This document shows, piece after piece, positions 1-8,251 of a DNA stretch of 64,000 nucleotides (the first letter of the stretch is position 1; each line of letters opens with the position of its first letter). Source of the DNA: Paractinoplanes toevensis (GTDB taxonomy: Bacteria > Actinomycetota > Actinomycetes > Mycobacteriales > Micromonosporaceae); contig NZ_BOQN01000072.1 of the NCBI RefSeq assembly GCF_018332695.1, positions 1 through 64,000 of the forward strand, in the 5' to 3' direction. The notes under the pieces are model-generated. The model was not told the DNA's origin. It was given only the letters and a program-made list of their open reading frames with translations, and did not search any database. A program made the position numbers and the translations under genes.

Positions 1-1
1 C

Positions 2-244
2 GGCGGCAGCACGACCACGCCCACCACGCCGCCGACGACCCCGACCACCGCACCCACGACCCGGCCGCCGACGACCGCACCGACCACCGCGCCGCCGGCC
101 TCCGGCACCTGGAAGGCGGGAACCGCCTACCAGGTCGGCAACGTGGTCACCTACAACGGCATCTCGTACCGCTGCCGCCAGGCCCACACCGCCATCGCCG
201 GCTGGGAACCGCCGAACGTCCCCGCCCTGTGGCAAGCCGTCTGA
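2..244 (+). CDS. C-terminal end of a secreted carbohydrate-binding protein (CBM5/12-like), partial at the window edge
   Basis: The reading frame enters from the left edge and ends at a TGA at 242-244. The first 30 or so residues are a Thr/Pro linker (repeats of TTP, PTT, APTT), typical of secreted actinomycete glycan-active enzymes. A short module of about 45 residues follows, beginning GTWKAGTAYQVGNVVTYNG and ending with the WEPPNVPALWQ motif. This is the aromatic pattern of the CBM5/12 chitin/cellulose-binding family. The catalytic part lies outside the window, so the enzyme class (chitinase, LPMO, cellulase) cannot be told. The next gene begins within the last few codons if its GTG start is used. 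Confidence 0.85.
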   Translation, partial: GGSTTTPTTPPTTPTTAPTTRPPTTAPTTAPPASGTWKAGTAYQVGNVVTYNGISYRCRQAHTAIAGWEPPNVPALWQAV

Positions 245-774
245 TCCGAATGGCGCTGCTGTTGACGCTGGTCGCCGGCTGCTCCCCGGAGCAGCCGGCG
301 GCCACGCCCCTCTTCAACGGCGCCGACGTGATGTTCCTGCAGATGTCCCTGGCCCAGATCGCCGAGGGCGACCAGGTGGCGTCGCTGGCCGAGAGCCGGG
401 CGGCCGACCCGGCGCTCCGCGCGCTGGCCACCGAACTCCGCACCCAGTGGCGCGAGGAGGACGGAACGTTCCGCCGCTGGTTGCTGGGCTGGCAGCAGCC
501 GCTGACCGCCGACCCGTCGGCCGACGCCCACGCGGGCCACGGCGCGCTGCACATGCTGCGCCCGGCCGACATCACCGAACTGAGGGACGCCAACCCCTTC
601 GACCGTACGGCGGTGAGCCTGCTCCTGGGCCACCTGGGCAATTGCGTGGAGACCTCCCGGATGGAACAGTCCGCCGGCGCCTACCCACCCGCCCGGGCCC
701 TGGCCACCACCGTGACCACCCGCCGCCAATCGCAGATCCAGCAGCTGCTGAAGATCGCCGCGTCTCCGACCTGA
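229..774 (+). CDS. DUF305-like lipoprotein with degenerate metal-site histidines
   Basis: The 181-residue product starts with a charged n-region (SRLIR), a hydrophobic stretch and the lipobox LVAGC, so it should be lipid-anchored outside the membrane. The rest is helical and resembles the duplicated DUF305 four-helix fold; the phrase ARALATTVTTRRQSQIQQL matches the family's 'ALA..I...Q..EI..L' helix. The HH pairs normally found in DUF305 (MIPHH) are absent: the first repeat reads MSLAQIAEGD, the second LLLGHLGN. Metal binding is therefore doubtful. The GTG at 229 gives the better signal peptide; ATG at 250 is the alternative. The gene follows the carbohydrate-binding protein closely and is probably co-transcribed with it. 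Confidence 0.75.
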   Translation: MASRLIRMALLLTLVAGCSPEQPAATPLFNGADVMFLQMSLAQIAEGDQVASLAESRAADPALRALATELRTQWREEDGTFRRWLLGWQQPLTADPSADAHAGHGALHMLRPADITELRDANPFDRTAVSLLLGHLGNCVETSRMEQSAGAYPPARALATTVTTRRQSQIQQLLKIAASPT

Positions 775-840
775 GTCGGAGACGAAGTGTGGTCCGTGGG
801 CTGACGACCGAGGCCACCCGCGAGCGCGACCCTGGTGCAC

Positions 841-1749
841 ATGACAAAACCACCTCCGCGTCCCGCGGTGCTCACGGCGGAGCAGCTCACCAAGCGCTAC
901 GGCCGGCTGACCGCGGTCGACGACGTCTCCTTCGGCGTCCGGCCGGGCGTCGTCACCGGGTTCCTCGGGCCCAACGGGGCCGGTAAGACCACGATCCTGG
1001 CGATGCTGGCCGGCCTGGTGCGCCCGAATTCGGGCCGCGTGCTGCTCGGCGGCACGCCGCTGCGGGAGCGCCCGCCCGAGGCGCGCACGCTCGGCGTGGC
1101 GATCGAGGCGTGTGGTGCCCACCCGGGCCGCTCGGCCCGCCAGCACCTGCGGATCCTGGCCGGGTTCGCCCGCTTGCCGCAGACCCGGGTCGAGGAGGTG
1201 CTGGCACTCGCCGGCCTGACCGAGGCGGCCGGTCGGCGGGTCGGCACCTTCTCGCTCGGCATGCGCCAGCGGCTGGGCCTCGCCGCCGCCCTGCTCGGCG
1301 ACCCCGAGGTCCTCCTGCTGGACGAACCGGCCAACGGCCTCGACCCCGAAGGGATCCGCTGGCTCCGCACGCTGCTGCGCGAGCGAGCCGAGCGGGGCCG
1401 GGCGGTGCTCGTGTCCAGCCACCTGCTCAGCGAGGCGGCGCACACCGTCGACGAGGTCATCGTGGTGTCGCAGGGCCGGGTGGTCCATGCCGGCACGATC
1501 GCGGATCTCACCCCGGCCGGCGGCGTGTGGATCCGCACCGGCGATCCCGGACCGCTCATCGAGGCCGTGGCCCGCGCGGGTGGCCGGGTCACGCCGGACC
1601 GGGCCGGCGGGCGCTACCTGGTCGAGGGCCTGGACGCGCCCGCCCTCGCCGACCTCGCCCGCCGGGCGCGGGTGGACCTGCACGAGCTGACGCCGCAGAC
1701 CACCTCGCTGGAGGACGGATTTCTCAAGCTGATCGGACGGCAGTCATGA
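841..1749 (+). CDS. ABC transporter ATP-binding protein
   Basis: This is a cytoplasmic nucleotide-binding subunit of about 302 residues of the DrrA/CcmA (ABC-2) type. Visible motifs are Walker A GPNGAGKT near residue 43, signature SLGMRQRL near 138, Walker B with LLLDEPANGLDP near 158 and the switch His in VLVSSHLLSE. Its stop overlaps the ATG of the permease gene (ATGA), and a coupled histidine kinase and response regulator follow, so the four genes form one operon. Regulator-linked ABC-2 pairs of this kind usually export drugs, peptides or lipids; the substrate cannot be read from sequence. The ATG at 841 is chosen; an in-frame GTG lies at 835 and neither has a strong ribosome-binding site. 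Confidence 0.92.
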   Translation: MTKPPPRPAVLTAEQLTKRYGRLTAVDDVSFGVRPGVVTGFLGPNGAGKTTILAMLAGLVRPNSGRVLLGGTPLRERPPEARTLGVAIEACGAHPGRSARQHLRILAGFARLPQTRVEEVLALAGLTEAAGRRVGTFSLGMRQRLGLAAALLGDPEVLLLDEPANGLDPEGIRWLRTLLRERAERGRAVLVSSHLLSEAAHTVDEVIVVSQGRVVHAGTIADLTPAGGVWIRTGDPGPLIEAVARAGGRVTPDRAGGRYLVEGLDAPALADLARRARVDLHELTPQTTSLEDGFLKLIGRQS

Positions 1750-2465
1750 CCTTGATCCTCGGTGAGCTGCGCAAACTCCTCACGATCCGGACCGCGCTGT
1801 GGTTCGCTCTCGCCTCGATCGCCCTCGCGGCCCTCAACGTCCTCCTGGTCTCGTTGGCCTCCGGCACGCTCGACGAGGTGGCCGAGAAGGAGGAGGCGCT
1901 CGGCGGGATGCCGCTGCTCCTGCTGTTCTTCGGCGCGGTGGCCGTCACGGCGGAATACCGGCATCGCACCGCGGCCTCGGCGGTCCTCGTGTCCGGCCGC
2001 GATCCGGGCATCGTCGCCGCCGCGCGGCTGGGCGCGACCGTGGTCGTCGGGCTGGGCCTGGCCGTCCTCACGACGGGAGCGTCGTTCACCCTCGGGGTGC
2101 CGATCCTCGCCTCGCACCAGCCGGGGCCCGACCTCACAGCGGCACAGCTCATCCCCCTGGCCGGTGGTTGCGTTCTCGCCGGGACGCTCACGGTGCTGGT
2201 CGGCGCCGCCCTCGGTGGTCTGCTCCGCAACCAGATCGCCGCCGTGGTGGCCGGCATCGTCGTCTACTTCGTGGCGCCGTCCCTGATCGGGACGATCAGC
2301 ACCTCGGCGGTCGACTACACCCCCTTCGGGAGCCTCCAGGTGCTCACCGGGGGTGTTCACGGCTCGGCCCATTCACTGCCGGCGTCGGCCCTGGCCCTCG
2401 CCGGCTGGGCGGCCGCGGCGGCGGTTCTCGCCGTTCTCGCCGAGCGACACCGCGACCTAGGATGA
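1746..2465 (+). CDS. ABC-2 type transporter permease
   Basis: The 239-residue integral membrane protein has about six hydrophobic segments, beginning with a re-entrant-like helix ALWFALASIALAALNVLLV. The short charged stretch AEYRHRTAASAVLVSGRD, between membrane helices, matches the coupling region of ABC-2 permeases that contacts the ATPase. The start overlaps the ATPase stop (ATGA at 1746-1749), and its own stop overlaps the ATG of the histidine kinase (ATGA at 2462-2465), which implies translational coupling along the operon. It should form the membrane channel of the exporter with the preceding ATPase. Confidence 0.88.
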   Translation: MTLILGELRKLLTIRTALWFALASIALAALNVLLVSLASGTLDEVAEKEEALGGMPLLLLFFGAVAVTAEYRHRTAASAVLVSGRDPGIVAAARLGATVVVGLGLAVLTTGASFTLGVPILASHQPGPDLTAAQLIPLAGGCVLAGTLTVLVGAALGGLLRNQIAAVVAGIVVYFVAPSLIGTISTSAVDYTPFGSLQVLTGGVHGSAHSLPASALALAGWAAAAAVLAVLAERHRDLG

Positions 2466-3631
2466 CGGTCATGACCTGGTTCACCGCCTCCGGCCGGCGG
2501 GCCCGGCCGGGAGGCGGGCGGTGGATCACACCCCAGGCCGAAAGAGTGCTGGTCGATTTCCTCGCCGTCCTGGTCGGCATCGCGGGCGAGCTGTCGCTGC
2601 TCTACGACGACGAATCCCCGGTCCGCCCGGGGACGGTGCTGCTCACGGTGGCGGCCGGGGCGGCACTGTTCGCCCGGCGCCGGCATCCGGTCCTGCTGCT
2701 GGGGGTCATGCTCGCCACCACCGGTCTCCTCTTCTCGCTGGGTGAGTCCCCCGGTGGCGCGCTGGTCTGCGTCGCCCTGTTCACCGTCGCCGAGCGCTGC
2801 CCGGCCCGGGTGTCGGTGGTGACGCTGGTCGGCGCGACGGTCGTGCTGGTTGTCCTCTCGGTGACCTCGGTGCCACCGCCGGTGGCGGCGTGGGCGGTCG
2901 GTGCCGCCCTGCGCGGGCGCCGCCGGCACCACGACGACCTGCGGGCCCGGGCCACCGCCGCGCGTATCGAACGGGACCAGCAGGCGGCGATCGCGGCACA
3001 CGAGGAGCGGGCCGCGATCGCCCGGGAACTCCACGACATCGTCGCGCACTCGGTCACGGTGATGCTGGTCGGCGTGCGCGGCGCGCGGGATGTCCTGCCG
3101 ACCGCGCCCGACGTGGCCGGCGACGTGCTGAGCCGGGTGGAGTCCAGCGGCGAGCAGAGCATCGTGGAACTGCGCCGGCTGCTGGCCCTGCTGCGCTCCG
3201 GATCGCCCACCGCGGCCGCGCCGAGGGCACCCCACCGGCCATTGCCGGGACTGTCCGACCTGACCGAGCTGGCGGCCACCTTCCGTACCGTCGGCCTGTC
3301 GGTCGGCCTCGAGATCGACGGCGAACCGCCGCCTCTCGACGAAGGGGTCGGCCTGTCGGTCTACCGCATCGTCGAGGAAGCCCTCACCAACGTCCTGCGG
3401 CACGCCGGAACCGATCAGGCGCTGGTCCGGCTCACCACCGGGCCGGGCCATCTCGATCTCGAGGTGTCCGACCGTGGGGCGGGCCGGCCGGAACCGAACC
3501 CGTCCGGCGGCCACGGGCTCGTCGGCATGCGGGAACGGGTCCACCTCCTCGGCGGCACCTTCACGGCCGGGCCCGGTCCCGGCGGCGGTTTCCGGGTCGC
3601 GGCCCGGGTGCCGACTACGGTGGGCCTGTGA
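2462..3631 (+). CDS. Sensor histidine kinase, NarL/LytS-like HisKA_3 type
   Basis: The protein has 389 residues. The N-terminal 150 residues hold four or five membrane helices with almost no extracytoplasmic loop, so it probably senses a signal within the membrane. The dimerisation helix carries the phospho-acceptor His in ARELHDIVAHSV near residue 190, the HisKA_3 signature. The ATPase domain shows VEEALTNVLRHA (N box) and GHGLVGMRERV (G box). The ATG overlaps the permease stop, and the stop overlaps the response regulator GTG. Kinases fused by operon structure to ABC-2 exporters commonly respond to the exported compound or to envelope stress; that is an inference here. Confidence 0.92.
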   Translation: MTVMTWFTASGRRARPGGGRWITPQAERVLVDFLAVLVGIAGELSLLYDDESPVRPGTVLLTVAAGAALFARRRHPVLLLGVMLATTGLLFSLGESPGGALVCVALFTVAERCPARVSVVTLVGATVVLVVLSVTSVPPPVAAWAVGAALRGRRRHHDDLRARATAARIERDQQAAIAAHEERAAIARELHDIVAHSVTVMLVGVRGARDVLPTAPDVAGDVLSRVESSGEQSIVELRRLLALLRSGSPTAAAPRAPHRPLPGLSDLTELAATFRTVGLSVGLEIDGEPPPLDEGVGLSVYRIVEEALTNVLRHAGTDQALVRLTTGPGHLDLEVSDRGAGRPEPNPSGGHGLVGMRERVHLLGGTFTAGPGPGGGFRVAARVPTTVGL

Positions 3632-4293
3632 GCATCCGGGTTCTGCTGGCCGACGACCAGGAACTGATCCGCACCGGCCTGCGGCTCTTCCTCGACACCC
3701 AGGAGGGCATCGACGTCGTCGGCGAGGCGCAGGACGGCGAGGACGCGGTGGTGCGGGCCGCCGAACTGCGACCGGACGTGGTCGTCATGGACATCCGGAT
3801 GCCGATCCTGGACGGGGTCGCCGCGGCCGCGCGCCTGACCGCGCCCGGACGCGACCACACTCCGCGAATACTGATCCTCACCACGTTCGATCTCGACGAA
3901 TACGTCTACGGGGCACTGCGCGCCGGCGCGGCGGGATTCCTCCTCAAGGACGCGCCCCGCCATCGCCTCCTGGAGGCCATCCAGGTGGTCGCGGCGGGCG
4001 ACGCGCTGCTCTCGCCGACCGTCACCCGCCGGCTGATCCAGGAATTCGCCGCCCGCCCGTCCGTCGTGGCACGCCCGTCCCCACTGCTCGACTCGCTCAC
4101 CCCGCGCGAGCGTGAGGTGCTCGTCCTCGTCGCCCGCGGACTGACCAACGGGGAGATCGCCGAGGAGCTGATGGTGACCGAGGCGACCGCGAAGAGCCAC
4201 CTGGGCCGAGTGCTGACCAAGCTCGGCGCCCGCGACCGCGTGCAACTGGTGATCTTCGCCTACGCCAACGGCGTCGCCCCCGCCGGCCAGTGA
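3628..4293 (+). CDS. NarL/FixJ-family response regulator
   Basis: The 221-residue DNA-binding regulator is the cognate partner of the preceding kinase; its GTG start overlaps the kinase stop (GTGA at 3628-3631). The receiver domain has the acidic pair in LLADDQ, phospho-acceptor Asp in VVVMDIRMP, and Lys in FLLKDAP. The C-terminal LuxR-type helix-turn-helix reads LTPREREVLVLVARGLTNGE through TAKSHLGRVLTKLGARDRVQ. It probably controls the exporter operon or a nearby promoter. The HTH tail (LGARDRVQLVIFAYANGV) is useful for comparison with the isolated HTH fragment at 16.2 kb, which is related but not identical. Confidence 0.94.
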   Translation: MSIRVLLADDQELIRTGLRLFLDTQEGIDVVGEAQDGEDAVVRAAELRPDVVVMDIRMPILDGVAAAARLTAPGRDHTPRILILTTFDLDEYVYGALRAGAAGFLLKDAPRHRLLEAIQVVAAGDALLSPTVTRRLIQEFAARPSVVARPSPLLDSLTPREREVLVLVARGLTNGEIAEELMVTEATAKSHLGRVLTKLGARDRVQLVIFAYANGVAPAGQ

Positions 4294-4305
4294 CCCGGCC
4301 CGCGG

Positions 4306-4872
4306 TCAGACGGCCCGGCGCATCACCACGCGGCGGGCCGACGGGCGGGCCACCTCGGTGAAGCCGCAGGCGGCGAAGAGCGGCTCGGTGCCCAGATAGC
4401 GATCGTCCCGGTGCGGGCCGGGTCCGGCCAGCGGGAAACCCTCGACGGCCGTGGCGCCGTGCCTGCGGGCCAGGTCCACGGCGGCCGACAGGAGCTCATG
4501 GGTGGTCCCGCCCCGGCGGTGGCCGACCCGGACGAAGAAGCACGGCACGAACCACACGTCGTCGTCCTCGGCGGGGTCACGCGCGGTCTTCAGGATCGGC
4601 GACCGCAGGATCTTCGCGTAGCGGCGGCGCGGACCCACCGCGCACCAGCCGACCGGACGGCCGTCCTCGTCGTAGGCCAGCACGCCGGCCGGTTCCCCGG
4701 CGGAGTTGACCATCTCCTCGAAACGCGCGCGGTTGCCGGCACCCCAACCGGCCTCCGCCGCACCGCCCCGCAGCAGGAACCACATGCAGTAGCAGCCGCG
4801 CGTGGTGCTGTTGCTGTCGAACAGATCGGCGATGTCGGCGAGCTGGGCCGGGCCGGCCGGGCGGATGTCCAC
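4306..4872 (-). CDS. GNAT-family N-acetyltransferase
   Basis: The product is 188 residues, a single GNAT domain. The acetyl-CoA region is seen in VWFVPCFFVRVGHRRGGTTH followed by a helix ELLSAAVDLARRHGATAVEG, although the usual R/QxxGxG/A loop is loosened to HRRGGT. The N-terminal RGCYCMWFLLRGG and GWCAVGPRRRYAKI phrases are shared with actinobacterial GNATs of unknown substrate. It ends 12 bp from the response regulator in convergent orientation and stands alone. The substrate is not recognisable. Confidence 0.82.
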   Translation of the reverse strand: MDIRPAGPAQLADIADLFDSNSTTRGCYCMWFLLRGGAAEAGWGAGNRARFEEMVNSAGEPAGVLAYDEDGRPVGWCAVGPRRRYAKILRSPILKTARDPAEDDDVWFVPCFFVRVGHRRGGTTHELLSAAVDLARRHGATAVEGFPLAGPGPHRDDRYLGTEPLFAACGFTEVARPSARRVVMRRAV

Positions 4873-4960
4873 CGGCTCAGCCTACGAGAGCATCGACGGG
4901 CAGACCCACGAGTAACTCAGCCCTTCCGCCGTACACGCATTGATCGATATCTTTCCGGCC

Positions 4961-5971
4961 ATGAAGCGTGCCGTCGCCGTCCTCGGCGCAACCGCCCTCG
5001 CCGTCGCCCTCGTCGCCGTTCCGTCCGCCGCGCTCGCCGCCGACGCCTCCTACCGGAGCCTGAGCACCGCCACCAACCCGGACTGGATGCGCGGGCTGCC
5101 CGATTCCCGCAGCCTGGCCGCGCTGTCCATCCCGGGCACGCACGAGACCATGTCGATCCACGGCGGGGCGTGGACGCAGACGCAGGAGGACTTCGGCGAC
5201 TCCGGCGGCACGCTCACCGCGCAACTCGCCGCCGGCATCCGGATGATCGACATCCGGGCCCGGGTGAACAGCGGGAACACCTTCACGATCCACCACGGCG
5301 CGAGCTACCAGAACGCGAACTTCGACGACGTGCTCACCAAGCTCGGTGACTTCCTGGCGGCGCATCCGGGCGAGACCGTGGTCGTGCGGCTCAAGCAGGA
5401 GTGCACCGGGGAGATCGGGTCGTGCACCGATGTGTCGGGGCAGTCGAGCTTCGTCGACATTTTTGACGCGTACGTCGGCAAGCGCCCGAACCTGTGGTGG
5501 TCCCCCAGCGTGAGCCGATCGTCGGCCGCGGCCATGCCGGCGCTCGGCGCCGTGCGGGGCAAGGTGGTGCTCGCGGTGATGAACGGCGCCCGTGGCGGAC
5601 GGTATGCGAACTACGGTCTCGCCCAGTTCGACGGCTGGAACGACGGCAACTCCACGTACGTGCAGGACAACTACAACGTGCCGAACGTCAACGCGATCGC
5701 TACCAAGCGTGACCAGGTGCGCCGCTTCCTCGACGCGACCAGCGCCGGCGATCCCACGAAGATGTACGTGAACTTCGCCAGCGGCTCCAGCGTCTTCGCC
5801 CAGCCGCAGCAGGTGGCCGGTGGCGCGCTCGGTGTGCAGGGCGTCGACCCGTTCCTGTTGATCTACCTGAACGAGGGGCCCGAGGTGCACGCCCCGGTGG
5901 TCCGCACCGGCGTGCTGATGCTCGACTTCCCGGGCGGTGGCCTGATCAACAAGGTGGTTTCCCTCAACTGA
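4961..5971 (+). CDS. Secreted phosphatidylinositol-specific phospholipase C-like protein
   Basis: The 336-residue protein has a Sec signal peptide ending in AALAA about residue 27. The two catalytic histidines of bacterial PI-PLC are in place: SIPGTHETMS and IHHGA. The stretch MIDIRARVNSG matches the Arg/Asp substrate-binding strand, and VVVRLKQE follows. Enzymes of this family cleave phosphatidylinositol or GPI-type lipids to diacylglycerol and inositol phosphate outside the cell. The ATG at 4961 is preferred over the upstream TTG at 4940 because it gives a proper signal peptide. It is monocistronic. Confidence 0.9.
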   Translation: MKRAVAVLGATALAVALVAVPSAALAADASYRSLSTATNPDWMRGLPDSRSLAALSIPGTHETMSIHGGAWTQTQEDFGDSGGTLTAQLAAGIRMIDIRARVNSGNTFTIHHGASYQNANFDDVLTKLGDFLAAHPGETVVVRLKQECTGEIGSCTDVSGQSSFVDIFDAYVGKRPNLWWSPSVSRSSAAAMPALGAVRGKVVLAVMNGARGGRYANYGLAQFDGWNDGNSTYVQDNYNVPNVNAIATKRDQVRRFLDATSAGDPTKMYVNFASGSSVFAQPQQVAGGALGVQGVDPFLLIYLNEGPEVHAPVVRTGVLMLDFPGGGLINKVVSLN

Positions 5972-6007
5972 GCCGGATCGCGCCGATAGGCCGCTCCGGG
6001 AGGGCCG

Positions 6008-7549
6008 ATGAGCGAGATCACGCAACAGGCGGCACGGCTGCTTGAGTTGGCGCAGAGCGGCGGGGCCACGGCCGCGCTGGCGACCGCCGACGCGTACCTG
6101 ACCGATGGGGGGCCGGCCTGCATGCACTTCGTGCGGGCCCTGGCCCTGACCAACCTGGGCGACCCGCAGGGCTCGGTCCCCGCCCTCGATCTGATGGCCG
6201 AGGCGGCCGTCCGGGAGAACAGTCCGGGCTGGCTGGCCTGCGCGCTGGCCACCCGGGCCTCGGTCCAGCTGCGCCTCGGGGAGGGCGAGGGCGAGACCGG
6301 CGTCCTGCAGGACCTGGTCACCGCGGCCACCGCGGTGGCCGGCGAGACCGATCCGATCGCCGCGGTGAACGGGCGGGTCGCGGTCGCCATCGGCTACTTC
6401 GAGCTGCGACTGTACGAGCTGGTCGGCCCGCACTACGACGCCGCGTACGAGATGAGCCCGGCCGACAACGGCAACCGGGCGATGTGGCTGTACAACCAGG
6501 CCGAGCTGCACCTGTTCTGGGCGCTCGAGCTGTACCAGATCGGCCAGGTCGCCGAGGCGGAGAGCCACACCGCAGAAGCCGAGCGGTACGCGCTGCGGGC
6601 CGCCGACGAGGCCCGCGGCCCGGACGCCCAGGCGTGGCGGGACACCGCCCTGCTCGCGGCGGCCTGCGCCCGGGCCGACCGGGACGATCCGGCCGGTGCC
6701 GCCGTCGACATCGAGCGCTACCTGGCGAAACTCAGCGAACGCGGGATGAGCGCGGCCACGCTCGCCTACAGCCGGCCGTTCCACGCGGTCGCGCTGCGCC
6801 GCTCGGGCCGGCCCGACGAGGCGTACGCGGTGATGGAGCACGCCATCGCGACCCTGCCGCCGGACGCCGGCTGGCTGATCACCGCGGCCACCCACCGCAC
6901 CAAGGCGCTGCTGCTGGCGGCGCGCGGTTCCGCCGAGGCCGAGGCCGCCATGGCGTACGGGGACACCCTGGCCGCCGCGATGTGGCGGCACCGGCTGCGG
7001 ATGCTGCAGTCGGTCGAGGTGATGAAGTCCCTCGAACTGCTGCGCACCCAGCACGAGCAGGCGTCCCGGGCGGCGGCGCTGGACGCGCTGACCGGCATCG
7101 CGAACCGGGGCGCCTTCGACCGGGCGGTCCGGCAGGCCCAGCTGCGCCCGGCCGACAAGCTCACCGTCATGGTGGTGGACACCGACAAGTTCAAGCAGAT
7201 CAACGACACGGCCGGGCATGCGGCCGGGGACGCCGCCCTGCGGGCGATCGCCGATGCGCTCGGCGCCCAGCTGCGCGAGGAGGATCTGCTGGCCCGGCTG
7301 GGCGGGGACGAGTTCGCGGTGCTGCTGCCGGGGGTCGGCCCGGCCGACGCGCTGCGGGTCGCTGCGCGCATGGTGGAAGCGGTACGGGCGATCCCGGACT
7401 GCCCCGCCACCGTGAGCATCGGGGTGGCCGCGGCGTACGCGGCCGACCTGCCGGAGGCGCTGCGCCTGGCCGACGAGGCGATGTACCGGGTCAAGCGGCG
7501 GGGCGGCGACGGCGCGGGCGAGTGGGCCGAGGCCGCGTACGCGGCCTGA
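6008..7549 (+). CDS. TPR-like domain fused to a GGDEF diguanylate cyclase
   Basis: The protein has 513 residues and no membrane segment. Residues 1 to about 340 are alanine-rich helical repeats of the TPR/SEL type; the rest is a GGDEF domain starting at DALTGIANRGAFDRAV. The active site reads RLGGDEF and is intact. An inhibitory I-site REED lies five residues upstream of GGDEF, so product feedback is expected. It should make cyclic di-GMP from GTP in the cytoplasm, with the TPR part acting as a protein-interaction sensor. A strong ribosome-binding site (GGGAGG) precedes the ATG. Such TPR-GGDEF proteins are recurrent in Actinoplanes-type genomes, but the partner is unknown. Confidence 0.92.
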   Translation: MSEITQQAARLLELAQSGGATAALATADAYLTDGGPACMHFVRALALTNLGDPQGSVPALDLMAEAAVRENSPGWLACALATRASVQLRLGEGEGETGVLQDLVTAATAVAGETDPIAAVNGRVAVAIGYFELRLYELVGPHYDAAYEMSPADNGNRAMWLYNQAELHLFWALELYQIGQVAEAESHTAEAERYALRAADEARGPDAQAWRDTALLAAACARADRDDPAGAAVDIERYLAKLSERGMSAATLAYSRPFHAVALRRSGRPDEAYAVMEHAIATLPPDAGWLITAATHRTKALLLAARGSAEAEAAMAYGDTLAAAMWRHRLRMLQSVEVMKSLELLRTQHEQASRAAALDALTGIANRGAFDRAVRQAQLRPADKLTVMVVDTDKFKQINDTAGHAAGDAALRAIADALGAQLREEDLLARLGGDEFAVLLPGVGPADALRVAARMVEAVRAIPDCPATVSIGVAAAYAADLPEALRLADEAMYRVKRRGGDGAGEWAEAAYAA

Positions 7550-7569
7550 GATCGGGTATAGCCGACCCT

Positions 7570-8241
7570 ATGCATTCCCTGGGCGCCCGGCTGACCGTGG
7601 CCGCCGCCGTCGCGGTCGCGGTGGTGATGCCGGCCGCGATGGTCGGCGTGCTGGTCGTGGGCAACGTCGACTGGCTGTACCAACTCGACGCGACCGTGAC
7701 CTCGTCGTTCCACCGGTTCGCGCTGGACCATCCCGGCTGGGTGTGGTTCATGAAGGCGTGGAGCCTGGTGTTCGATCCGAACACCTGGCGGGTGGCCGCG
7801 GTCGGGCTGGTGATCTGGCTGGTCCGGCGGAAGGAGACCGGGCTGGCCTGGTGGGTGGCGATCACGATGGCAGTCGGTGGGCTGCTCGGCGTACTCCTCA
7901 AATTGATGGTGAGCCGGCACCGGCCCGCCCTGCTCGATCCGGTCGCCCGGGCGACCGGGTATTCGTTCCCGTCCGGCCATGCGCTGAACAACGCGCTCGG
8001 GGCGGCCGTGCTGCTGCTCCTGCTGCTGCCCTACACCCGGGGGAAGCCCCGGTGGCGGGCCGCGCTGTGGGCCGGCGCGATCGGGATTCCGCTGATCACC
8101 GCGATGAGCCGGGTGGCACTCGGCGTGCACTGGACCAGTGACGTGGTGGCCGGCCTGTTCGTCGGGGTCGCGGTCGCGGCGATCACCGCCGCCACCTACC
8201 TGGCGCGGGACGCACGCATGAAAGATTCTCTATCCGGGTAG
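7570..8241 (+). CDS. PAP2-family membrane phosphatase
   Basis: The 223-residue integral membrane protein has about six helices. All three catalytic motifs of the acid-phosphatase superfamily are present: KLMVSRHRP (K-x6-RP), YSFPSGHA (PSGH) and SRVALGVHWTSD (SR-x5-H-x3-D). It should dephosphorylate lipid phosphates or undecaprenyl pyrophosphate at the outer face of the membrane. It starts 20 bp after the diguanylate cyclase gene and is followed 10 bp later by a second PAP2 gene, so the three are likely one transcript. Confidence 0.9.
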   Translation: MHSLGARLTVAAAVAVAVVMPAAMVGVLVVGNVDWLYQLDATVTSSFHRFALDHPGWVWFMKAWSLVFDPNTWRVAAVGLVIWLVRRKETGLAWWVAITMAVGGLLGVLLKLMVSRHRPALLDPVARATGYSFPSGHALNNALGAAVLLLLLLPYTRGKPRWRAALWAGAIGIPLITAMSRVALGVHWTSDVVAGLFVGVAVAAITAATYLARDARMKDSLSG

Positions 8242-8251
8242 TGCCCCGCCC

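Noticed and set aside
4877..7219. 780-codon minus-strand open frame across the PI-PLC and GGDEF genes
   Set aside because: Antisense shadow; both sense genes have complete catalytic motifs.
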